This document shows, one piece after another, positions 47,849 to 59,249 of a stretch of 64,000 bases of DNA. Below the pieces are notes generated by a model. That model was not told where the DNA came from. It saw only the letters and a program-made list of their open reading frames with translations, and did not search any database. The first letter of the stretch is position 1. Every line of letters starts with the position of its first letter. Origin of the DNA: Austropuccinia psidii (lineage: Eukaryota; Basidiomycota; Pucciniomycetes; Pucciniales; Sphaerophragmiaceae); NCBI GenBank assembly GCA_023105745.1, contig JALGQZ010000001.1, positions 52,547,162-52,611,161 on the forward strand, written 5' to 3'. The position numbers and the translations under genes are program-made.

Positions 47849-47880
47849 AAATGCGGGATTTCATAGGTTTGACACCCCCT
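47849..47880 (-). repeat. Harbinger right terminal inverted repeat
   Basis: Reverse complement of 42127-42158, one mismatch (g for a). Confidence 0.92.
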
Positions 47881-48142
47881 ATTAGTACTGTGAGATTCTT
47901 AAATCTTCTAATAACAAAAGAAATAAGTGTTTTTGGGTATAACACCTTATGGATGTACCCTAGGTCATTTTTGGTGTAGAATCCAAAAATGACATAATAT
48001 TTATAACTTTGGTTATCCAAAAGAAAGTTATACTTATTTTTTATTTTAATTTCAACTAAAAAGTCTGTTTAAGACAAAATTAACTGTTTATAAAATCATT
48101 TGTGGCCTTATGGGTATGTTATACATACTTCACAGGCTCACA
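47881..48142 (-). repeat. Solo LTR, right portion
   Basis: Completes the LTR begun at 40237. It ends ttcacaggctcaca at 48142 and is followed by the second ccatc. With the Harbinger removed the LTR is about 2.15 kb. Confidence 0.88.
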
Positions 48143-48976
48143 CCATCCTCCTCATGTTTGAACAATCATGTAACATATTCCAATCCAAAGCTCCCACAAA
48201 ACACCTTGTAATGCCATATTATCAGTTCATCATGAACCAACTCAAGCATTACGCTAGTGTAAGTCCCCATACATGGCAGCACGCATGCAAGGCATCTCAG
48301 TCAAAATTGAAAAAATATTTCAACTACAAAATGGCCACAAATGACACCCTGATTGCGACCCTTTTGAATCCAAAATACTGAAAAGGGATTTTTAAACAAT
48401 TGGGTGTTTCATCAAGTCGTGCCAAAGAGGTGATTGACCTATTGGCAGGTGAGTGCACATGATTGACCATAAATGAAGGTGACAACGCCCTTGGAAATAA
48501 TGGCCCACCACCCTCAGACAATTTTGATCTACTAAAACAACTAAAGGAGCCACCAATTGAGGCATCTTATGATGTCCTTCAATTGCAAGGTGATGAATTG
48601 GCCTCATACTTACAAAACAATCATCCAATGGCCAAAGGCAAACACATAATTGACTATTGGAAGGTGAGAGACATTTAACTTACACATGTTGGTGATACTC
48701 TTGTTAATGTTATCCATTTCCCAGCATCAGATTCTTTGTGGTAACTATCCCAAACTAGGAAAGCTGGTGCTCAGATACTTAAGCATTCCAGCATCCTCTG
48801 CCTTGGTAGAACACGTTTTTGCTCATAGTGGTAGGCTTAAATGTCCAACTAGGGCATTCTTAGGAGCCAGGACCATTGCACATCTTACTTGTCTGAAAGA
48901 GTGGCTCAATGATGAGTCCCCCTCCATTCTGAGGTATGTGGCACACTTGGGTTTGGCAGTTTGCTTTTTTGTTTAG
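48143..48976 (+). pseudogene. hAT-family transposase, C-terminal part, broken
   Basis: Resumes the hAT frame after the second ccatc (ILLMFEQSCNIFQS). In-frame TGA codons lie near 48379 and 48459. The 61-nt intron 48664-48724 (gtgaga ... ccag) is followed by the hAT C-terminal dimerisation region YPKLGKLVLRYLSIPASSAL, with VFAHSGRLKCPTRAFLG and CLKEWL. This motif set is diagnostic of the superfamily. Terminal repeats of the hAT element were not found with confidence. Confidence 0.85.
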
Positions 48977-49041
48977 TTTTATAAAAGATGTTGAACAAAA
49001 ATTTGTATATCAGTCCCATGTTGTTAACTAAAAGATATGGA

Positions 49042-49072
49042 CTGAGACTGAATACGCGGTATTCAGTCTCAG
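49042..49072. other. Perfect 14-bp inverted repeat with 3-base loop
   Basis: ctgagactgaatac (49042-49055) and gtattcagtctcag (49059-49072) pair fully around gcg. It lies just past the hAT gene. No run of T follows. Confidence 0.85.
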
Positions 49073-49188
49073 ACTTAGTAATTACATGCAAATTATGTGA
49101 ACTTGTGGCTGCGGCCTTATCGAAACTGCTTTTGGACCGCATATCCACCCTTGCTGTACAGTATATTATCAAGAATGTACAGTATTAA

Positions 49189-51453
49189 TCTTAATGAGAT
49201 TATTTAGGCACTGATGGGGGCATAAGCTAACAATATGCCATCAAAAGTGGTCATTGGTTTTCTATCTTGACAACTATCACTTGGATAAAAATCCTTTAAA
49301 AGTGAAGAATATTACTTTTTACAAGAAATAATACAAAAACAGAGCCCTAATTAGATAGGCCTTGAGTAGAAGAATTAAATGAGTAATCGAGTAGATACCT
49401 GAGTTGTAAAAATACTGAAAAGATTGATAAGAAGCAAGTACAATTTAACACTGTATGTATTTTGGATTAAAGTCAATTTCTTTTTTATTGGTTTATTTTT
49501 TGAAATATGAAAATTTCTTGGGATGTACCGATTAAAGCACTTGGTATGTATCATAATATACCAAAGTTATGAACATTGGGCAAACTTTCACTGCTCAGTT
49601 GACTTGAGTCTGTAGTTTTTACTCCATTCGAACCTATTTAGTATAGAAGAGGTGTACTATACCGCACATAAAAAGATGGTAAGAGGTAGGAAGGCCTCCT
49701 CATGTGTTGAGAAGTCCCGAAAGTTACTTGGGTAGGAGATTCTTTTGTTCCTATCTATGTGTAGTATGCTATGCAGTACATACCTACTGTTGAAATTAAT
49801 TCGGGTCTAACCATAAGGACGCTAAGAACTCAGAAGCTTCACTGTAAAATTGAGGTGTACTAGCAAAGCCTAAAGAGTTTGAAGAATAGCATGGTGGCTA
49901 CAGAGTACAGAGTCAGACTACTGGCTAGGGGTTAAGGTATCGTATCGACTAGAAGGAAATCAGCCAGGGTGAAGGCAGGAATGTAGGCAGGCAGACAAGC
50001 AGACAGGCAGACAGGCAGACAGGAATGCACTAAACCCATCAAGATTCAAGACGCATACTCGCATAGATCAAGTCAATGCTTACAGATTTAGAAGTTGGGC
50101 TAAGGTTAATGGTTAATGGTTTATGGAACTTATGGAACTTATGGAACTTATGGCTATAGTCTATAGTTTTAGTTTGATTTCTGACGCGTCTCGAAAAGAT
50201 CTTACAATAAATTTATTGAAGCTTGTCACCGTGTCAGGTGAGCATATCAGACCAGAATGAATTTTTAGAAAACTCAGAAACTCAGATCGGATTCCATCCA
50301 ATAAGCTTTATTACTTCACCTCTACTTCACCTCTACTTCACCTCTACTGTACAGTCTGCAATCTCTAGATTACTACAGCGAATCAGTCAAGAATTAGCAA
50401 TCAGGATGAATTATCAGTTTGATCGACTGGAATCCTGATTCCATGGGGGTGAGTAATTTATCATTCGTTTACGATTTAACTAATACAAAAATACAAAGGC
50501 TTGATCAATTTACAATAAAAGGTACGCCTTCTCATTCGATCATTTAATCATGAATTTTATCGGAAATCATCTTGGGTTTCTTCAAGTCCTCAAGAATTCT
50601 CTACAATATAAAATTAATAAGCTAATCAAGCCCTCCTACTCATGACCTTTTAACTAAGCCCTTTAACGATCACTAAAATCTATCAAGCAAACTCACAATT
50701 AATTATCATCATACATATTATCTTGGCTTCCTTCAAACCAAAAAACAGTTAAGACTTTTTGTCCTTCTTGAGTAGCATTCGTAAAATTTCATCTTATCTG
50801 GCTCGATGACTTTCTTGGATATACACACCGTCGTCATATGATCTCAGAAGCCCAACTTACACGTAACAAAACCTAGTTGAATTTTCTGTCGCAATCGATA
50901 ATCGATAACGAACTCTAACGGTGTTGAAAAACTGGCGATTGAGTGGGTAGACTTTTATGTAGACTTGAATTCCTCAAAAATTAATTTACATTAGCCACTC
51001 AAAATTATTGTTGGTGAGATTTTTTACGTTGTTTCTACCTCTTAAATTCTACTTGTCGTCTAGCAAGCCAGACCATTAGCAGGCAGCCGTGATTTATGTA
51101 CTACAGTATGAGAAATCAGAATCAATCTTTAAAATATTTCCCATCGAAAAGTTTGGAGTAGATCATGTCATTAATAGATATTCTTTCAACAATCACTCTC
51201 TATAAACTTCAAATCATACCATCAATCAGACCGGAGTTTCAACTCATACTCATCAACAATTCAACTTTTACCTTTTATCCTTTTTTTTCACTTTCTAGAT
51301 TCTCGATTAAAGCTCTCCCCAAACAATCAACCTCTTCAAGAATTTCGAAAAGGTTTGCAGTACAATCATCAGGATTAATTTTCATTCATTCATTCGTTTA
51401 GTGTTTATTCAACCTCTTCAAGTCTTTCATTCTTTGAGTCAATTTTCTGGAAT
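49189..51453. other. Intergenic DNA upstream of the host gene
   Basis: More balanced composition than the transposon regions. It contains three short tandem arrays: caggcaga units (49985-50023), ttatggaac three times (50120-50151) and ctctacttcac three times (50312-50347). No gene or structural RNA is supported. Possible promoter features near the gene are a tctataaac at about 51187 and pyrimidine-rich stretches to 51450. Confidence 0.6.
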
Positions 51454-54400
51454 ATGGCATCCCAATCTACTCAATCGCACCAATTATCGGGCTCGACAAC
51501 CACACCGCCATCCTCAACTCCACTTAATTATCCATCATCTTCCAAGCGAAAGCAACCCCCATCGGAATTAGCACCTAGTACATCAGTTAGTTGGTTCGGT
51601 TTAGCGTTTCAATTGCCATCTGTGATCAAGAAAGAATTTAACGACTTTGTCAGAAGCGTTCGAGGTGGCTCTGCCAACAATCTATCTACAATTAATCACT
51701 TAAACGTCGGTCGAAATGTCTTTCGTACTTACACCGGTCGTTCCAAACGAACTCACAGTCGTTTAAGTCAATCAACCTCCGGAATCACTCCCACTGCTCG
51801 ACTATCAGCCTCACATTCTTCCAAGATGTGGGCTTCATCCCGAACCAACGCCAAGCTTTCTCAACTCGACCAAGAACCCTTGCCGATCTCGGATGTTCTT
51901 GAACGTCCATCTCCTCCCAAAAAGCTCAAATTTTTACCAGCTTTAGCTGAGACCAGCAAACCGAGTGGACTATTTGAGGAAGAACTTAATTTACCCATCG
52001 AGTCCATCATGTTTATGAATCAGTCTACCTTCAACAACAGTTCAGTGACTTCGTTTAGCTCATCTGGTCAGTTGACTTGGGATTACCCATTTTCTTTGCC
52101 TTCAATGCTTCTTTTTTCTTGATGTGTTCGCACTGTACCAGTTACTGTCAAGTTTCCCGCGATTAGCATGAAACCTCTGACTCCTGGTAATCTCAAGCTT
52201 AGACAAGATTGAGTTGAATACCATATTTTCTTAGCCCCTTTCTGGGAAGATGCTAGCCTAGTAAACTGGCGCCATCGGTTCACATCCATTTGCTTTGCTC
52301 CCAGCTATGTCTCAGAGCCATCTGACTCGAATCAATTGGGTCAGACTCTTGGATCTTCCAGCCTTGTTCCTGTAAATTGAGAGCCATACCCCATTCTACT
52401 TTCATGGCAGCTTGACCTATATCTATTAGTTAGCTTCAACGCGGTTTAAACTCCAAACGGCTTTTTTTTCACAGTGGCAGCCCACGTCTGCAAAAAGAGA
52501 GGGGCTTCCGGGAAAGCTCCGCTTTTGGCTAACTTTCCTTGAAAAGCCTGTGAGCTCTCAGCTAGCTCTCAGAGCTGCTAAGCCTAATCCTTGTAAACTC
52601 CATGTCTGGCCATATATTCACGGCCATCATTCCAACTAGGCCAAGCTGATCCCTTCTGAGGAACATGCGAATTACTCATTAGATGGAGCAATTTAGCTAA
52701 CTCCTTTGAAAACTTTTGCAACTTTATTTTTTTGTCTCTTAATTAGTTCTCTTTGCTGCAGAAGCTTGTGTGTTCTTCGTTATAATACTCATACTGATTT
52801 TTAATGCCTCTTGCCTCACTTGCAAACGAATTTCCAGAAAACTTGCATCTTCGGTCGCCGAACTCTTCAAATTATATGAATCCTCATTTAGAAATGAAAG
52901 GCGTGACAGTACCTCAAATTATTCCTCAAGTTGATTCTCTACAGCAAACTGGCCATACTAAAAGCGATGATGTCGAAATGGAAGAAATCCTCTCCGCCCG
53001 TGGTAAAAATGTAGCCCCCATGGTCTCGCAATCCCATGCCTTTCCTTCAGGCTCCAATTCCGTCTTATTCCCTAATTCTAGAGCCTTTGCCGGTTGTAAC
53101 AGCTCCAATTCATCTCTAAACACTGATGTATGTTCGGCAGTTTGTTCGAGAAACTAAATCTGCATACAACTAGCTTTTACTGACATTCATTCCTCTTGGG
53201 CGCACAGGTTCCTTTTTCTACCAACAGCTCGCTTATTTATCCACCTCACTCCAACACTACCTCGTCAGCCTCAATCACATCTGTCAACTCCAGTGGCCAC
53301 GAAGGGCTCAATAGTACCCGCAATCTCCGCCTTGATAGCGTTGGAAGCACTGCTTCTCCCCGAATTCGACATACCAAACTCTTGGGTTCACCTCGATCTT
53401 CACTACGTCCCCATACCCTCAGTGCTAGCAGTTTTTCATCTACTAGCAGCTTTGGAGCTCCCGTGGGCCTTTCGCGTCGCACTCTGCGCACCCGTCCCCA
53501 TGGGATTCTCTCTCATACACTTCGAGGCGCCAACAGTAGCCTGAACAATCTCGCTCCACATGCGCAGCCGTGGAAGCAGCTTGACGAGGATGAAAGCGAA
53601 TGTCTTAATAATGACAATGGCCAAGATATTCAAGATACCTCGAACAATAAATCCTCCAACCTTGATGTCTCCAACACTTATCGGGCTAAGGTTCCCTTGG
53701 CCGAAATTATCGGTAGACCTAGTAATGCGTCGGTCTCACCACCATCTTTTCAATCTCGTTATCATTTGGTTCATGAACCTTACGAGCTCAACGCTTCGCC
53801 TTCGCTTGCTAGTATTGCGAGTTCCATCATGGAATCTCATCCTTCTAACTATAATAAACCACTTCCTCCCTTTGAGTCTTCACCCTCGGTAGAGCCTACA
53901 GCTCAATTGGAGGGTATTCCAAATCGCCCTTGTAACGAGAGCGCTGAAGGCTCTAGCTTTTCTATAACGGATACATCATCTTCTTTAAATACTTTGCGAA
54001 GTCAGCTTAGCAGTCGGATGAATCTATGTGCTAACTCTTCATCCGAGCCATGCTCCAAGACTTCAGTCGAAAATCTTTCTCATAGTAACCATGATTCGGA
54101 TATTGCCATGGCCGCTGATGAAGATCCTCGGGACGACTCGTACGAGTTCCTTGAGCGAGAGGAAGCCGACACATATACGTCTGAGTCGCCTCGCAAGCGA
54201 AAAAGGAAAACGTTGCGCAGTGATATCAACCTTTTTAAATGGCAGGGGATCGCAGCTATCGAGCAGTCTTCCCACAAATTGGTTGAATTAATCCCCCATC
54301 AGCCTAAAACCAAGCCAAAAGTAAAAGTCATGCAAAAATTTGGTTTGGGTCGTTCACAAAACAGACGTGACGAGCCTATCACGCAGCCAGGCTTAAAAGC

Positions 54401-56929
54401 GTCACTCACAGTAGAAGAAGGTCTATCGTCGCCTACGAAAAAAATCCGAGTTTTGGAAGAAGAGATTGCCCGTTTAAGGCAAGAGCTCGAAGATGAAAGA
54501 ATAAAACATGCCATTGGATCTGTCCGAAGGTCCAAAGCATCAAGATCTCTAAGTCGCTCTGCTCGGTTCTCTAGCGAAACACCTCGTGTTACATTTTCTC
54601 CTCAATCTGCCTTCTCTTCCTCTTCTCCTGCTCCCGCTCCTCGATCGCGTAGAATTCTTGGATCCTTGAATAATACTCAACCACCTCCACGCAACAAAAA
54701 ATTGTCTGATTCACCTATTTTACTTAAAAGACCCTGCGAGGGTGCTTTAGTCGGTGGATCACCCTTCATTGTATCACGCGTATATGGCCAAGGTCCGGAA
54801 GTCATGGGAGAACATACACCTACTCAAGCTGATAAATGGTTACAAAAGCAAAAGCTGGCTTCAAACAATGGGAGCAAATTTCCTGGACTTGCCCATGATT
54901 TGTTTGGGGCAAAATCGTCCAAGGGTCTCTCCTCTACCAATATCGCGTTTTCGGCTGGAGGTATTGTAGAATTCATTTTGCCATCAATTTTTTAACGGCT
55001 GAACTCTTACCGGCCTTTTTTTTTAAAGCCCGTAGATCTTTACAAACTATTCGAAAATCAGGCTGGATGTCTGATCATATATTAGACGAAGATCTTTTTG
55101 GAACAATTAAAGCATCACGTCGCTCTTCGCTGCAGCCCTTGTCCAAGTCGCAACGTCCTTCTGCCACTGATCCTCATTTGGTAAAGCCTTTCCCACTCTT
55201 CCCGCCTCTTTGCCCGTAATTGACGTCCCTTTCATCTCTCAAGTCACCTTTCAAAAACATGTTCAGGAATTCTGTTGGAGTCTTTCAACGCACGCCGATA
55301 CCCATTCAAACAAAGAGGCAAAAATTTACTAATGATGGTCAGCTTCCAGACATGACCTCTTTTTTGAATGAATTGAAATCCAGTGGCAAAAACAAGTTGC
55401 GAAAGACCCCTGCCAGCAGAAAACTTTATGGCGCGCAATACTCTATCAGCAGGTGTGCCAAATTCCCAAGTTTCTCACCTTTCAGTCATTAATTTTAACA
55501 ATTTCAAATTGCAGCCCTAGGTCCGAACGAGGCCTTCAAGGGACTTCTCGAAATAGTCGGATTTTGGATGATCGCAACGCCAACATACTTAGTGCGTCAT
55601 TTACATTGTTCTAGGCTATGTATGAACATCTATTAATGATAACTTACAGATTTCGTACTAGAACAAAATTTTGGTCACCCTGCAGAAGTTAATGCCAAAC
55701 CCTTTGGTGCCTCAGCTGCATCTCGGACCTCAACTGTGTCTGGTAAAACCACGCACACTGCTTGCAGTACTAATACCACTGAAAGCCATCATCCCCCCAA
55801 CAAAATTGTTCGCTTTGAAAGTCTTGAAAATACGGTTCAGCAGACGTCTTTTGGACCTCCTAAAGAGCTGAATACGACAGCCGAACGATCTCACTCACCC
55901 CTTTTTTGCACGATTTATCCTAGTGGCCAACCATCACAGATGAATACTGCGAACGCCCCAAAAGTCTCAGCAGTACAAGTTATATTAGGTGAAGCTATTA
56001 GTACTCCGCAGAAAAAGGCTAGTCAATCGTCATCAAGTGGTGTCGATCCTCAAACCACACCTCGAGCCACAGGTCCTTGTAAAGTAGCCATACAAAAAGA
56101 TTTTACTATGGATGAACTAATTGATCAAGTGAACGGCCTGAAACAAAATCGAAAACTTTCAAGCGAAAAAGCAGGGAATGGTACGCTTCAATTTGAGTCT
56201 ACCAATCGGACTCGCCAGTTGATACATGAGATGGGGTTTGAGTACAATGGCGAGAATAGTACGGAAAAAACTGCCTCGCATACCATTGCTAGTGGTGGGT
56301 CCCATCCATCTACTACCCCAGCAAAGGCAGTTACGAATTCGCAGTCTATCTTTCAGGAAATGTTCCCAAAACGATCGAGCCCCGTCTTAAGCAACATGAA
56401 CAAGGGTCGCCCCAAGTCACAGATATCCCCAGTAAGACGCTTAGCGTCGCTTGGGCTGATCAGCCCTAAACGCCCCTCATCTATTGGCGGTGGGTTAGTT
56501 TCGATACTGGAAAATTCAGCTTGTACAAAAAAGGTCGATTGTGGTCTAGGCAATAAATGCGGTAGCCAAGCTAACTTAAGAATCAACGAGAAAAGGGTGC
56601 GCATATATGAAAATAAGGAAATTGCCGACCAATCAGACACTGGGACCATTGCATGTCGCCGCCACAGCATGCCAGTGATAAGCAGGGGCTCAAGTCTGAC
56701 AAACTTCACTAAAATTGACGAAGAAACAATGAATATTGAAGAAAAAGAGCGAAATTTAAATAAAGCGGTTGGCTTTGGGGTTCCTGTAGATATTGTTGCG
56801 TCTAGCTCAGCATCAGATTGGGTATTGGTTAAATCAGATTCTAAGACACATGGAGATGGTGAGCCAAATTTGAGAAGATGGAGCTTGCGAACGTCAGCTA
56901 TTCTGGCTGCCCATCCAAAAATTGTTTGA
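51454..56929 (+). CDS. Serine-rich protein of unknown function, seven exons
   Basis: Exons 51454-52066, 52838-53127, 53208-54960, 55029-55180, 55244-55452, 55515-55591 and 55650-56929 total 4374 nt and give 1457 residues. All junctions are GT-AG and in phase. Introns are 58-80 nt, except the first at 771 nt. The protein is rich in Ser, Thr, Pro and Asn. It has a basic SPRKRKRK cluster (about 54187) likely to be a nuclear signal, and a short coiled coil, RVLEEEIARLRQELEDERIK (about 54450-54510). A conserved-looking patch, TIRKSGWMSDHILDEDLFG, spans exon 4. No catalytic domain is recognised. The base composition and intact frame differ from the surrounding transposons, so it is probably a host gene. 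A nuclear or nuclear-pore role is only a guess. The first exon could belong to a separate gene. Confidence 0.8.
52067..52837 (+). other. Unusually long first intron of the Ser-rich gene
   Basis: 771 nt, against 58-80 nt for its neighbours. It starts gtcagt and ends ttccag. Inside, about 52490-52620 is GC-rich with overlapping gagctctcagctagctctc words able to fold. It may be a small inserted repeat, or may hide an exon or gene boundary. Confidence 0.5.
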
Positions 56930-58407
56930 ATTTCGGTGAACTTGGACGTTAGTTTTTGTTTGGCATAAATCCAATTACAGTTTTTTTTAATCCCGAACTC
57001 CTAATGTTTCACAAGTGATCAATCGTCTAAGGAGCGGCTTATCGTTGTTTTGTTCAAAGTAGCTTTATTTTATCAGATATTTTTATTGTCTTGTCAACTT
57101 TGCTTGTTACCTTTTCTATTCCCACATGTGCTTGCTACATCGTCCTACTTGTCGACCAGATCAAATTCCTTTGAGGAAAGTGAATTCAAAACTTTGTTAT
57201 ACTGGTTTGCTTTTCCAGTGTTTTGATCCACTGCTAAATCTAAACATTTTTTTGTATGTACATTTTTGAAATTAATGCATTAAAATATGCTCCACCCCCT
57301 CACTTCCCCCACATTGGTGAACATTCATAACCAGCTTTTGCCCATAAACAAGTTGTCTACCGAATTATCGCTATTGCTGAGGAACACCTGGGTTTAATGT
57401 ATTTTGAGTGAAAAAAGAAGTGAAATATTATCCAAGAGTAAGGTATAGTGCATGTATTGGTCTTAGTTGCAGTTTTATTCAATGTTTCAAACGCTCTGAA
57501 AAACTAGCGAGTTATGAAGTCAAAACCTTCTAAGATCGATCTAGGCTAATAATTGTGACCCAGGGCCTCAACTAAACAGCCACAAATCATGAAAACAAAC
57601 TTATTCCTAAGCTATACACTAATTTTCATTTGATCATATAATTATATACATGTTTACTCCAAAGAAATTAGGAGACTTGATGGTAACAGCATTAGTGCAT
57701 AATGAGTCTTTACTTCAAAGTTATTAAATCCTTAAAACATTTAATCCAAGGCTTATGTTATAGAATGAGATTTAATAATAGGGGGACACAAATTAATTTG
57801 TCTGCTTATGCTGATAGGGTTTATTTCCTGACAGAAAGTTTTCAAAAACAAATAATCCGCAAGTTCATGATCACAAGCAGACATTTGAAGCTACTGTTGA
57901 TGCTGCTTTTCAACTTCCAAGTAGATACAGCACCTTTATCTATAAATATTTTAATTTTTAATTTTTCCAAATGACTAATTTTAATTAAAAAACATTTTTA
58001 CTCATGAACTTAAAGATGAATAAAAATTACTTTATACAAATTTTTTACTCATTTGAAGTTGCAGATAAGTAATATATGCATGTAATTATAAAAAAAAAAT
58101 ATAATTGCAATTTCAAAATTAATTTTGTTTGATCATCTTATGGGGAAATGCCTTACCCCTTTAATAATGAGCACTTTGATTCTTCATGACCATATCCTTA
58201 GTTGGTATATCAAAATCAAAATACTATAATTAATACATTTAGAAATTTTATTTCAAACATATCTTATATATTACTCATCAAAAATAAATATACTTAAATT
58301 TATGAAATTCCATTCAATCAAATAAAATCAATTAATCAAAAAAAAATTATAATTAAATGGTTTAATTAAACTTAATTCAAATAATATTATATTAATTTAA
58401 TTTGATT

Positions 58408-58408
<1 letters not shown>
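56930..58408. other. Downstream intergenic DNA
   Basis: Holds the 3' untranslated region of the Ser-rich gene, then increasingly AT-rich sequence. A frame at 57702-57974 has no recognisable family. No repeat boundary is seen. Confidence 0.5.
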
Positions 58409-58448
<40 letters not shown>

Positions 58449-58483
58449 AATAAAATATTATTATTATTAATAATAATAATAAT

Positions 58484-58521
<38 letters not shown>
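58409..58521. repeat. Poly(A)38 and poly(T)36 arms around an att/aat repeat
   Basis: A-run 58409-58446 and T-run 58486-58521 flank a 39-base attatt/aataat stretch. Together they form a large potential cruciform. Confidence 0.9.
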
Positions 58522-58528
<7 letters not shown>

Positions 58529-58755
58529 AAAGAAATTTTTAAGAAATATTAATTTTTAAAATAATTTAATTATATATATATATAATTCTTTAAAATTTTA
58601 TAAAATAAAAAAAAATAAAAAAATAAAATATATATATATATATATATAAATAAATTAAATAAATTAAATAATTTAAAATTTAAAATTAAATTTGTAGAAT
58701 CATTATAAAATGAGAAAAATAAATAGATTTGAGCTTTTCCCAGCAAATTTAATTT

Positions 58756-58758
<3 letters not shown>

Positions 58759-58800
<42 letters not shown>
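58759..58800. repeat. (TA)n microsatellite
   Basis: About 20 ta units ending exactly where the MULE begins at 58801. Confidence 0.95.
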
Positions 58801-58805
<5 letters not shown>

Positions 58806-59249
58806 TTGGTAAAAACATGTAAGCAAAAACATGCCACAAAAAAAGTTTTTTCTCCCCAAAACCCCTCTAACTCCCAATTGTCTCAGATTCTTTTGCCAAG
58901 TGCCCCCCCAAAAAAAAGACCAAACACCCCAAATAATCCACATTATCCCCACCTCAAACATTTTTTTTTTTTGAAAAACAGCATTACCAAAGCAATTTTT
59001 CAAAGCTTTTCACACTTTTTTTTTCCCCAAAGACTGCATTTTACACCACAACAAACTGCTTTCAAGCCTCTAAATTTCCAATTTTTTACCTTCCCTCATC
59101 CATTAATTCCATAATTAAACAACTTTTTTTCACTCATAACCACATTTTTTAATTTTTCATACCTTTTTTCACTTCTTTTTCACCTTTCAAAAGGTTCTTA
59201 CCCCATTCCAAATCCCCAAATCCCCCTTTTTTTTCAAATTTATACATCT

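Larger units (their letters stand above)
42127..47880. mobile_element. PIF/Harbinger-type DNA transposon with three genes
   Basis: Terminal inverted repeats start agggggtgtcaaacctatg and match for about 31 of 32 bases (42127-42158 and 47849-47880). The 3-bp flank att is at 42124-42126 and 47881-47883; a tta reading is also possible, and Harbinger targets are usually TWA. Genes: Myb/SANT-coiled-coil (plus), TET/JBP-like dioxygenase (plus) and DDE transposase (minus). The transposase and Myb pair is standard for the superfamily, but the dioxygenase is not. The words aaatcccacatt repeat at about 42146 and 42180, possible transposase-binding sites. Its insertion splits a solo LTR that itself splits a hAT gene, so it is the youngest layer here. 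Confidence 0.9.

Noticed and set aside
42127..47880. Harbinger region as a KDZ-type element, because of the TET/JBP-like gene
   Set aside because: No KDZ transposase motifs are present; the terminal repeats bracket a DDE_4-type transposase and Myb gene instead.
35948..49163. tactgtacagca at 35948 and its complement at 49152 as hAT terminal repeats
   Set aside because: The core ctgtacag is its own reverse complement and common in this window, and no 8-bp target duplication flanks the pair.
49985..50347. Short tandem arrays as a CRISPR-like array
   Set aside because: Units are 8-12 bp, contiguous and without spacers, in a eukaryotic context; they are simple minisatellites.
49189..51453. tRNA or other structural RNA genes in the host island
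   Set aside because: I saw no cloverleaf-like set of stems or a conserved T-loop sequence on reading both strands.
57702..57974. 90-codon frame downstream of the Ser-rich gene
   Set aside because: No recognisable domain, no intron or start context, and a composition like the AT-rich intergenic DNA.
58409..58446. Poly(A) run as the tail of a LINE or processed copy
   Set aside because: No RT or gene-derived sequence lies upstream, no target duplication was found, and a matching poly(T) follows at once.
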